This document shows positions 6,220-12,445 of a DNA stretch of 12,445 nt, piece after piece. Source of the DNA: Thermoproteota archaeon. Its GTDB lineage: Archaea; Thermoproteota; Thermoprotei_A; Sulfolobales; Desulfurococcaceae. The stretch spans positions 1 through 12,445 of the forward strand of contig JAADCY010000028.1 in NCBI GenBank assembly GCA_013154205.1, in the 5' to 3' direction. Numbering within the stretch: position 1 is the stretch's first letter; each line of letters starts with the position of its first letter. Under the pieces are notes generated by a model. That model searched no databases, was not told the origin of the DNA, and saw nothing but the letters and a program-made list of their open reading frames with translations. The position numbers and the translations under genes are program-made.

Positions 6220-7213
6220 GGAGCATTTCTTTGAGCTTCTTCAGATCGGGGTCTTTAGGCACTCTGACTATTGCAAGATTTGGATGACCAGCAATATCGC
6301 GTCCAAGTCCTTCGGCCACAAGGTATTTTGCTATCCTATATGCCTTCCCACCTGACGCTTTAATTATTAATAAACTATAGTTCTTACGAGTCGTGACAAG
6401 GAGAGCTACGGGGCTTTTAACTATTGACGCTATCTTTGATGCTAGGGCTGTGCCGCCGCGATGCTTCCATTTATTCCTCGCATCTATAAATCTGATCTCG
6501 CCTATCTTTTCAGCTGACATCGCGAGATCTATTGCCATGTCCTTTATCTCCTGATCACGCTTGGCTATAGCTTCTCTAACCTTACTCAGTATCTTCTGGT
6601 CGAGCGGCATAGGTAGTGCGGCAGGTGTTGCCAGCCAATCAACTATCTTGATCCATACTTTTTCGTCACGCATAACGGTTAGTGCTTTACTAAATAGAGA
6701 CGCCATTTCGAAGAGCTTCATGTATTTTTGTGGAACCCTTCTCCCGCTATCCATATATTTGACTACTTCGACAAAACTCCTTAGCCTAGCATGAGGTTCT
6801 ATATCATGTTCTCTTAAGAGTTTTTCAACTATTGCCGCGGTCGGCATTTTATGATCAACAATAACCTCATCGATTACGCTTTCCAAGTTTTTTATGTTAG
6901 ATATTGTCGATAAGTGATGATCAATGTAAATTATCTTCTTGACGCCGAAATGGCTCTTAAGAAGCTTGAGTATATTTGGAATGTATTTAGTGTACGGAAT
7001 GTCTAGAAGTATCATTAGATCATAGTCTGCACGCATATCGTTCAATATGAACTTGAGTCTTTCAGGATCGACAGGCCTCCTATCAACAATAGCTTTTGAT
7101 GGGATAGGATATTTTCCTAGTTTTTCCTGCGAGTATACTAGCAGGGCTGCCGCGACAACGCCATCGGCGTCCCAGTCTCCACCTACAAATACCCTTGGAT
7201 ATCTTTTCAACAT
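6194..7213 (-). CDS. DHH/DHHA1-family phosphoesterase (RecJ/NrnA-like)
   Basis: This is a manganese-type phosphoesterase acting on oligonucleotides, single-stranded nucleic acid or a cyclic dinucleotide. In its 339 residues the DHH motifs are D13-W-D15-x-D17-G18 (motif I), D71 (LLDIP, motif II), D98-H99-H100 (motif III) and a likely motif IV at YMDSG (D155). The C-terminal DHHA1 domain shows RGGTALASKIA (252-262) and GRDIAGHPNLAIVRV (304-318, with G309-H310). Motif I has Asp where many relatives have His, but the metal-binding Asp pair is intact, so it should be active, unlike the Cdc45-like DHH relatives. Length fits single-chain archaeal DHH-DHHA1 proteins; whether it is a nuclease or a c-di-AMP/nanoRNA phosphodiesterase cannot be told. 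A GGTGA site lies a few bases before the ATG, and the gap to the upstream membrane gene is nine bases, so it is the last gene of that operon. Confidence 0.88.
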   Translation of the reverse strand: MLKRYPRVFVGGDWDADGVVAAALLVYSQEKLGKYPIPSKAIVDRRPVDPERLKFILNDMRADYDLMILLDIPYTKYIPNILKLLKSHFGVKKIIYIDHHLSTISNIKNLESVIDEVIVDHKMPTAAIVEKLLREHDIEPHARLRSFVEVVKYMDSGRRVPQKYMKLFEMASLFSKALTVMRDEKVWIKIVDWLATPAALPMPLDQKILSKVREAIAKRDQEIKDMAIDLAMSAEKIGEIRFIDARNKWKHRGGTALASKIASIVKSPVALLVTTRKNYSLLIIKASGGKAYRIAKYLVAEGLGRDIAGHPNLAIVRVPKDPDLKKLKEMLLTAQYYTP

Positions 7214-7222
7214 GGTTCACCG

Positions 7223-7696
7223 CTAGTTCTCTCTCATATAGTGGTTGATTACACCGTGTCTCCTATAAGTAGTCCTAAGACTTCTTTTCTCAATAATTCT
7301 AGTAACGTCTAATAAGATATAGCCCATATAAAAAGATAAGATCATCAATAATTCTAGCTGTGCAACCATATGATTGTTAATACCTACATATAAGTTATTG
7401 ATGCTAAAAGAATACGTGATCATGGGATCAACAAATATTCGAATAAGCCCTACAATCATTAAGATACCCGTTGCTAGTATTTTGGACAAATATCTTCTGG
7501 CTCTATAGTTGAAAATAACATAGATAATGCAGGCAATTATCATGATAACTGAAAGAAACGTGATGCGGAATACTAATGTAGACCTATAGATCAGGCCCAG
7601 GAGTAACGGTAGATCAAGGGTAATTAATGGTAGAACAACATTTATAATCAATACAAGCGTGAAAAACACAAGCAGATCTTTTATTTTCTTCTTCAT
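7223..7696 (-). CDS. Small integral membrane protein, four predicted helices, function unknown
   Basis: The 157-residue protein is very hydrophobic, with predicted membrane helices near residues 8-36 (possibly a hairpin), 44-62, 73-91 and 111-131, and a basic, polar C-terminal tail (EKRSLRTTYRRHGVINHYMREN) expected in the cytoplasm. The N-terminus MKKKIK is also basic, so both ends are probably inside. I recognise no family motif. The start is supported by a GGTGA site four bases upstream and by the ATGA overlap with the preceding surface-protein gene, which implies coupled translation and perhaps a membrane complex of the two. The DHH phosphoesterase gene follows after nine bases. The combination of a sequon-rich ectodomain, a multi-helix membrane protein and a cytoplasmic phosphoesterase could be a surface-linked module, but this is only context. 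Confidence 0.75.
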   Translation of the reverse strand: MKKKIKDLLVFFTLVLIINVVLPLITLDLPLLLGLIYRSTLVFRITFLSVIMIIACIIYVIFNYRARRYLSKILATGILMIVGLIRIFVDPMITYSFSINNLYVGINNHMVAQLELLMILSFYMGYILLDVTRIIEKRSLRTTYRRHGVINHYMREN

Positions 7697-8403
7697 TTTT
7701 TCACCACAGCATATGTTTTTGTATAGTTAAAAGGAAAAATGAGAACAATTTCCTTAAGATCACCGCTACATATGCTTTTTACCTTGAGTATAGTCGTTGT
7801 ATCTGGCTTGATCGTTACATTGAACTCTCTAATAAAAGACGTTGAATCATTAAAAACAAACTTAACCATAAGATTACCAGTATAATAATAATTTGAGGCT
7901 AGCTCGATTATGAAATAACTAGTCTTATTATTGGTAGAGATACAATACATGTTATTGACAGAAGGAGTGACTTTCTCGTATATTTTATCAAGTGTTGTAA
8001 AAGCCTTCTTAACATTAAATATTATTAAACCATTACGTATGCCTTCGAAGATAAGCCTACTACTACCATGTATATTGTTTAACACCGTGTCGACGTAACA
8101 GGTATATCTTTCAGTATTGTTGACCATGCAGTGGAACTCATGGTCTCCAATAATTACTTTTGTATTATTAAGGCCAACATCGTGATTAAGGATAAGGAGT
8201 AGCTCTAGGTATAGATTGGAAGGTTTTCCCGTGTAACTGTAAATGGAGGCTGATATTATTTTATAATTAATACTAAGATCTGTAGTGCTAGAGATCGTCG
8301 GTACATAATCATTCACTATGATTGAACCAAGATAGAAAGCTATCACTAACGATAGAATCATACATGCTGCTCCAGCGATCCTAAGAGCTATTGTTAACCG
8401 CAT
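7693..8403 (-). CDS. Signal-anchored extracytoplasmic protein, probably N-glycosylated, function unknown
   Basis: The 236 residues begin with a basic stub (MRLTIALR) and one hydrophobic helix (about 8-29), then a ~205-residue polar domain with no second membrane segment, so it is most likely anchored with the bulk outside the cell. The ectodomain holds six N-x-S/T sequons (NNT twice, NKT, NDS, NVT, NYT), as expected for a crenarchaeal surface glycoprotein, and four cysteines (HC..., ...TCYVD, MYCIST, SICSG) that could form two disulfides. Beta-strand-like alternation dominates, suggesting an immunoglobulin-like or beta-sandwich fold, which is inference. It has no S-layer, pilin or transporter motif I recognise. 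It is the first gene of the leftward operon, overlaps the four-helix membrane protein gene by ATGA, and shares a 78-base divergent promoter region with nurA. Confidence 0.75.
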   Translation of the reverse strand: MRLTIALRIAGAACMILSLVIAFYLGSIIVNDYVPTISSTTDLSINYKIISASIYSYTGKPSNLYLELLLILNHDVGLNNTKVIIGDHEFHCMVNNTERYTCYVDTVLNNIHGSSRLIFEGIRNGLIIFNVKKAFTTLDKIYEKVTPSVNNMYCISTNNKTSYFIIELASNYYYTGNLMVKFVFNDSTSFIREFNVTIKPDTTTILKVKSICSGDLKEIVLIFPFNYTKTYAVVKK

Positions 8404-8481
8404 CCTTGGATGCCCCGTATCTGAGAAATGATTAACACGTGTATAATATATAGGGATACCTTGAATCGTCTATCATAAGGG
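8404..8481. promoter_or_regulatory. Divergent promoter between surface-protein operon and nurA-herA
   Basis: A near-symmetric AT box (TATAATATATA, about 8442-8452) can be read as TATA in both directions. Rightward it predicts a start of transcription about 26 bases on (near 8473-8478), leaving nurA almost leaderless. Leftward it predicts a leader of about 15-20 bases before the ATG at 8403. Directly abutting it is the perfect eight-base palindrome ACACGTGT (8435-8442), a possible operator that would block the leftward promoter. No strong ribosome binding site precedes either start. Confidence 0.45.
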
Positions 8482-9756
8482 ATGTGTATGGATATTTTCG
8501 ACGGTCTGACCAAGGAAATTACGAGGCTGATGCGAAAGACGGGAAAATCCGGTATGTATATCAATATTGACGAGTCCGAGGTTCTCGAGCCTTTATATGA
8601 AGCTAGAATAGAGCATGTTAGTAACGATAGGATACATGCACCGCAGGATAAGATAATCGAGCTAGTCGAGCCCAAATCTTTGGCGGGTTGGACTGATCTT
8701 TCTGTATCTCTGTATGGTATTGATAGCAGTACGCGTACGATTACATCTCCATTTTTCTTCATCGGCATAGGGTTCGGTGTAGGCGTTGATTATAGGCGTG
8801 GAGACCGTATTGAATGCCCTTCAATAACGAGTCTCATTAGTAAATCTCCTATTGTTTGTAGAGAGTGTAAATGGATTATACTTATCCCGTTCTCGGAAGA
8901 AGCTGGAAACATCTGTGATAACCCATGCATTATGGCTAGGAATCCAGCCGGTACACCATATGATACCAGCTATAATCGTTATGCTGCACTCGACGAACTT
9001 AGATTAGTTATCGAGAACTATATATTATCATCAATACTCGGTAAACAGAATTATCTTGGTAGCCGAGTCATATTACTTGACGGCCCAATTTACATGGTTC
9101 CAAAACTAGTGACTATGTACGCTTATCTGAAGCCTCCAAGCAGAGGAAGAATAGATGATTATATTGCTAGCTGGAAGACCATAGTAAAACATAGAATCGA
9201 TTTATTGAAGCATAAAGACTCTGATACATTGGTTTACGGTATTGTTAAGAGACTCGATAACTCATACATATTATCCCGTATAGACCCCGCACGTCTAACC
9301 CATGGGGCCAGAATAAATGATCAAGCATACCTTATCTTGTTTACACAAAAGGTCTTTAAAAACGCAATAGCCAAACCATTCATTATAGGCCCTATAAAGA
9401 TCGATCCGCCTAAAGAACTAGGCGAGATCCCGCCCAAAATAATATACTATGTAGGCCTACCCAGGCATAAGTATACGGCTAATACAGGTGTGGCTCCGTA
9501 TGGGTTCTATAGGGTTGAGTTCCTGGCTGAAGAACTAAGAAATATTCTCAAAAAATACGATAAACCATATATCCCTTCATTAATGGATTCTCTAATATCA
9601 GGAACTGTTATCCCGTTATCGATACTTATAGCCGATAAAATAGCCAAAGACGTATCTAGGGGTATTGCTAACTACTTTATAAGACTATTAGAAGATAATG
9701 GCGTGCCCTTAACATATGACTCGATGCGCTCTATAGAGGGATACTTCGTTGAATGA
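8482..9756 (+). CDS. nurA: NurA-family 5'-3' nuclease with an inserted cysteine cluster
   Basis: NurA resects DNA ends together with the HerA translocase during recombination repair. In the 424 residues the catalytic RNase H-like core is marked by D81 in YGIDSSTR (motif I) followed by a hydrophobic strand (FFFIGIGFGVGVDY), an acidic helix DELRLVIENYIL (171-182) holding the likely Glu ligand, and D200 in VILLDGPIY. The C-terminal signature YVGLPRHKYT...GFYRVEF (323-347) has conserved His and Arg-Glu. Between motif I and the acidic helix is a four-cysteine arrangement, C126-x2-C129-x15-C145-x3-C149, that I do not associate with NurA. The start may be the Met at 8482 or 8488; TATA spacing fits either. 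It overlaps herA by eight bases. Divergence is high, so the function rests on motif order plus the HerA partner. Confidence 0.85.
   Translation: MCMDIFDGLTKEITRLMRKTGKSGMYINIDESEVLEPLYEARIEHVSNDRIHAPQDKIIELVEPKSLAGWTDLSVSLYGIDSSTRTITSPFFFIGIGFGVGVDYRRGDRIECPSITSLISKSPIVCRECKWIILIPFSEEAGNICDNPCIMARNPAGTPYDTSYNRYAALDELRLVIENYILSSILGKQNYLGSRVILLDGPIYMVPKLVTMYAYLKPPSRGRIDDYIASWKTIVKHRIDLLKHKDSDTLVYGIVKRLDNSYILSRIDPARLTHGARINDQAYLILFTQKVFKNAIAKPFIIGPIKIDPPKELGEIPPKIIYYVGLPRHKYTANTGVAPYGFYRVEFLAEELRNILKKYDKPYIPSLMDSLISGTVIPLSILIADKIAKDVSRGIANYFIRLLEDNGVPLTYDSMRSIEGYFVE
9736..9742 (+). promoter_or_regulatory. Ribosome binding site that sets the herA TTG start
   Basis: GAGGGAT lies six bases before the TTG at 9749 and fifteen bases before the first ATG at 9758. 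The spacing favours TTG as the true start, making the nurA-herA overlap eight bases and suggesting translational coupling. Confidence 0.5.
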
Positions 9757-11788
9757 TATGCTAGCGTCCATTAATGAGAGAATGCAACATGCGATAGAGA
9801 TAGCTAGGAAGTACGGAGAGATAATAGGCTGGGTTTCTCGCACAAGTCCTTCAAGTATATCTGAAGAAGGAGGCCTCGTAGTATTCGATGTGGAACCTCA
9901 TATATACTTTGAAAAGTTCAGCGAGATTGCCAGCACGGGTAATTTCCTCGCTGTCGTAGACATTAAGACACTATCGATAACGAGCATACGAATAGTTAAG
10001 GTTGAAAGAAGAGATATTATTGCAGAGCTAAATCTTCCCGACCTAACGATCTCCATGCCCGGTAGAGAGCCTGCAGGACTATTAACAAAGACAAGGATCT
10101 ACGGAAAACCCCTTCTAACATATAATGTTGAAACAGGAGTTGTAGAAACAGCAAATATAGTGTTAGAGCCACAATCGCCTGTCATTATGCCTAGGGACCC
10201 TGTTATAATACAGAAGATCCTCGGTCTCCCGACCAAGGGTGTTTTCATAGGTTATGTAACTACAGGTGATCGCCCTATATTTCATGCCTCAGTCCCCATC
10301 TATATCCCTCTTAAAACATTCTATCAGCACACATTAATTCTCGGAACAACCGGGTCGGGAAAAACAACCCTGATCAAGAACATGATATCAGCGTTCTCAA
10401 GCCATTATAATTTCGACGAGTTAAAGACAAGCTTGCTTATAATGGATCCCAACCGGGACTATGTAACACTGCCATTGAAACCTACTTGGCAATTCTACGA
10501 AGGTATTGATAGAGAACTCGAAGAAGAAATGCTTAGGAAGACTATGAAGAACGTCAAAAGGCCTAAAGGCCTCGTCATAGTCCTGCCTATAACGAAATAC
10601 CTGGTTAACCGCTTGGTTCCAGGAGAGCATGTCTCCTGGCCTAAGCTGCTCAAAATTATAGCTGAGGAATACTATGAAACAACATACCTGCCAATAGCAG
10701 ATAAAATGGGCTGGGATAGCAGGGTTAAAGAGATAGAGATAATTGAAGAGCCTGGAAAAATACCGTTGCGAATAGTTAAGATGAATATAGAAATGAATTA
10801 TGGCGGAGACGAGGATCATATTGAGCTCTTCATAGTGCCATACGGTTTTAGATTTAAGGATATGAGCCCGAGAGACTTCATATCCCTTAACCCTTACTTT
10901 ACGAGACAAGCAAAGGACGGGTTGTTAAGGCTGCTGAATTACCTGAAAGCAAAGAACGCCGAGATCGAATCTCTCGACGAACTATATGATGCTCTCCAAG
11001 AAGCGAGGTACAGGCTAAGGGAAAAGCCTGGAACACGTAACAGGGGGCCAGTCCTTAATCCTAACAAAGAATATCTCATCGAGCTGATCAAGGAGCTAGC
11101 TATCCATAAATCAACTATTGAGAATATGCTTAGACAAATAGGTTCTCTAATGGATACGGGTTTATTCGACATATGTGTCCCAGGCGGTATGGGTGAAGAG
11201 AAATACCTGCATGAACCATCCTTTGCATTGATCCTAGAGAAGCATCATAGCTTGATGAAAGGATATCCTATTGTCGTAGACCTAGAGTATTTACAGGAAA
11301 ATAGTCCATCGGATCCCGATAAGATCATAAGTATAGCTGCTTTTAGAATACTGAACAAAGTATTCGAGTGGAAGCTTACCATGTCGAGACGGAGAATAAC
11401 TACTCAGCCAGTTGTAATAATAATGGATGAAGCACATCGTTTCTTCCCGTCTAGAGGAGGTGGTAAAGAAGAATATATTGAGCATGTATCAGGGATGATC
11501 GATAGAATTGCTAGACTGGGTAGGGCTAGGCGGCTGGGTATTATCTTCTCGACACATTCTCCTAAAGACGTACACGATATAATCCTACAGCTTTCAAACA
11601 CGAAGATAATCTTAAGAACGGATAAGAGCCAATTATCATCACTAGATATCCCTGGAGAATATCGTGACCTCATCCTAAGAGCAGGAGATCGCGTAGGCCT
11701 TCTGAAGACTCATGCTCTCAGAATGGGGTATGTCACTTTCAGGACAACTTTACCGATAGCAGGCCATTACGACTTGTCTGCGCTCTGA
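9749..11788 (+). CDS. herA: HerA-family DNA translocase ATPase (DUF87, FtsK-HerA superfamily), unusually long
   Basis: HerA forms a hexameric ring that pumps duplex DNA into NurA for end resection. The 679-residue protein has an N-terminal beta-rich domain (about 1-160, HAS-barrel-like), Walker A GTTGSGKTT (199-207, K205), the family motif IMDPNRDYVTLP shortly after it, Walker B VVIIMDEAHRFF (555-566, D560 and E561), an Arg-finger stretch DRIARLGRARRLG (585-597) and the sensor-like FSTHSPKDVHD. It is clearly longer than the ~500-residue Sulfolobus enzyme: Walker A and B are about 355 residues apart, against about 200 there, because of an insertion of roughly 150 residues. The sensor motif reads STHSPKDV rather than the common TQRPS. 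The gene starts with TTG (see the ribosome binding site) and overlaps nurA by eight bases. The 3' end overlaps the convergent phosphatidyltransferase gene by 22 bases. No Mre11 or Rad50 gene lies in the window. Confidence 0.87.
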   Translation: MNDMLASINERMQHAIEIARKYGEIIGWVSRTSPSSISEEGGLVVFDVEPHIYFEKFSEIASTGNFLAVVDIKTLSITSIRIVKVERRDIIAELNLPDLTISMPGREPAGLLTKTRIYGKPLLTYNVETGVVETANIVLEPQSPVIMPRDPVIIQKILGLPTKGVFIGYVTTGDRPIFHASVPIYIPLKTFYQHTLILGTTGSGKTTLIKNMISAFSSHYNFDELKTSLLIMDPNRDYVTLPLKPTWQFYEGIDRELEEEMLRKTMKNVKRPKGLVIVLPITKYLVNRLVPGEHVSWPKLLKIIAEEYYETTYLPIADKMGWDSRVKEIEIIEEPGKIPLRIVKMNIEMNYGGDEDHIELFIVPYGFRFKDMSPRDFISLNPYFTRQAKDGLLRLLNYLKAKNAEIESLDELYDALQEARYRLREKPGTRNRGPVLNPNKEYLIELIKELAIHKSTIENMLRQIGSLMDTGLFDICVPGGMGEEKYLHEPSFALILEKHHSLMKGYPIVVDLEYLQENSPSDPDKIISIAAFRILNKVFEWKLTMSRRRITTQPVVIIMDEAHRFFPSRGGGKEEYIEHVSGMIDRIARLGRARRLGIIFSTHSPKDVHDIILQLSNTKIILRTDKSQLSSLDIPGEYRDLILRAGDRVGLLKTHALRMGYVTFRTTLPIAGHYDLSAL

Positions 11789-12360
11789 TATAATGACCTA
11801 TACACATGCATAATTCTTTGAAGAAACGTGATAATAGATAAAACCAAGAGAACTAACAATGACAATGTTACAGCCCTGAGGCTAACATAATATAGGAGAG
11901 CTGTGCCTGCAAGCCATAGGATCCTTTCTGCTCTCTCAATTATTCCGACACCCTCCATTTTTAAACCGAGTGATTCAGCCCGGCTCCTTGTGTAGCTTAT
12001 GAGCAGAGAGAATGATAATAGAAACCCAATGAGGTAGGGATTCACGCCGAGGGCAAGGTATGAGAGTATATATAATGTATCTGATAATCTATCGGTTGTC
12101 GAGTCTAGGAAAGCACCAAATCTGGAGACTGTACCAGTGATCCTAGCTAGCGCTCCGTCTAATGCATCGAATAATCCGGATAAAAGTATCATTATTAGGA
12201 ATAATGGTATTGAACGCCAACAATACATTGCTAGAAAAGCTATGCCTGAAACTAGTAGTGATGAGAGAGTTATAGTGTTGGGTCCTACACCTATGGATGC
12301 AAGACCCGATGCTATTTTCTCGAAAAAGTTCTTGACCTTACTTCTTAGTCTCGTCAGCAA
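11767..12360 (-). CDS. CDP-alcohol phosphatidyltransferase, probably archaetidylinositol-phosphate synthase
   Basis: This is a membrane enzyme that transfers a phospho-lipid moiety from CDP-archaeol to an alcohol, making a polar-lipid head group. The full CDP-OH signature is present in the 197 residues: D65-x2-D68-G69-x2-A72-R73-x8-G82-x3-D86-x3-D90. About five or six hydrophobic helices follow and precede it (near 31-48, 51-64, 95-124, 147-160, 163-181). The loop RAESLGLKMEGVGIIERAER (127-146) resembles the archaeal inositol-phosphate-using branch, so archaetidylinositol-phosphate synthase is my preferred reading, with other head groups possible. The start is TTG at 12360: the frame has a TAA stop six bases upstream, and GGTG at 12370-12373 can serve as the ribosome binding site. 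It overlaps the upstream leftward gene by 23 bases and the convergent herA by 22. Confidence 0.88.
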   Translation of the reverse strand: MLTRLRSKVKNFFEKIASGLASIGVGPNTITLSSLLVSGIAFLAMYCWRSIPLFLIMILLSGLFDALDGALARITGTVSRFGAFLDSTTDRLSDTLYILSYLALGVNPYLIGFLLSFSLLISYTRSRAESLGLKMEGVGIIERAERILWLAGTALLYYVSLRAVTLSLLVLLVLSIITFLQRIMHVYRSLYQSADKS

Positions 12361-12445
12361 AACACTTTACACCACATACGTCCATGCAGATTTTCTTCAT
12401 CACTAGCGCGTCTTTTTCTAATATGGGGCTCTCACTGATAAAGAC
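12338..12445 (-). CDS. C-terminal fragment of an unidentified Cys-rich protein, cut by right window edge
   Basis: The only open minus-strand frame from the window edge runs 35 codons to a TAA at 12338-12340 and ends ...MKKICMDVCGVKCFADETKK. Three cysteines in a C-x3-C-x3-C pattern sit near the end, as in small metal-binding tails. The frame overlaps the TTG start of the phosphatidyltransferase gene by 23 bases, consistent with an operon, and the other two minus frames are closed here. The start lies outside the window and I do not recognise the family. A chance open frame of this length is possible. Confidence 0.5.
   Translation of the reverse strand, partial: VFISESPILEKDALVMKKICMDVCGVKCFADETKK

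Noticed and set aside
6194..7213. Inactive Cdc45/RecJ-like replication factor
   Set aside because: The metal-binding Asp residues of motif I, motif II Asp and the DHH triad are all intact, unlike the degenerate Cdc45-type relatives.
8394..8768. 124-codon minus-strand open frame across the nurA start and the divergent gap
   Set aside because: It would cover the promoter region and the 5' part of nurA, has no recognisable motif, and overlaps the start of the surface-protein gene.
10421..10909. 162-codon minus-strand open frame opposite herA
   Set aside because: Entirely within the herA coding region downstream of Walker A; no domain signature, and aromatic/His-rich composition typical of reverse-frame translation.

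Overview
The window looks like a compact chromosomal segment of a hyperthermophilic archaeon, most likely a crenarchaeote (Thermoproteota) of the Desulfurococcales type. The evidence is a tungstopterin aldehyde:ferredoxin oxidoreductase-family enzyme, an archaeal CTP-dependent riboflavin kinase, a NurA/HerA DNA-end-processing pair, an archaeal-type CDP-alcohol phosphatidyltransferase, heavy AGA/AGG and ATA codon use, GGTG-type ribosome binding sites, TATA boxes close to starts and a short T-run terminator. The genus assignment is inference. I see no RNA gene, insertion sequence or CRISPR array. No stretch over 300 bases lacks a gene; the longest non-coding gaps are 1661-1750 and 8404-8481.

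Layout from left to right. (1) The 3' part of an AOR-family gene (+) runs in from the left edge and ends at a T-run. (2) A single riboflavin kinase gene, ribK (+), has its own promoter. (3) A tightly overlapped leftward operon (4822 down to 2131) encodes a histone-deacetylase-fold amidohydrolase, a CYTH-domain phosphohydrolase/cyclase, a Nudix hydrolase and a stand-alone Cas4-like Fe-S nuclease. (4) Diverging from it is a rightward PP-loop (PAPS reductase-like) protein with an unassigned N-terminal half. (5) A second leftward operon (8403 down to 6194) encodes a signal-anchored, sequon-rich surface protein, a four-helix membrane protein and a DHH/DHHA1 phosphoesterase. (6) Diverging from that is a rightward nurA-herA pair with an eight-base overlap. 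(7) At the right end a leftward CDP-alcohol phosphatidyltransferase, probably an archaetidylinositol-phosphate synthase, follows the 3' end of a Cys-rich gene cut by the window edge.

Three convergent gene pairs overlap tail-to-tail by 22-28 bases. Both divergent gaps are short (41 and 78 bases) and seem to hold promoters for both sides.

Functionally the middle of the window is rich in nucleic-acid and nucleotide enzymes: Cas4-like nuclease, Nudix, CYTH, PP-loop ATPase, DHH phosphoesterase, NurA and HerA. None of the operons is a system I recognise as described. The best candidates for something new are the HDAC-CYTH-Nudix-Cas4 operon, the surface protein/membrane protein/DHH operon, and the nurA-herA pair, whose NurA carries a possible metal-binding cysteine cluster and whose HerA has a long insertion.
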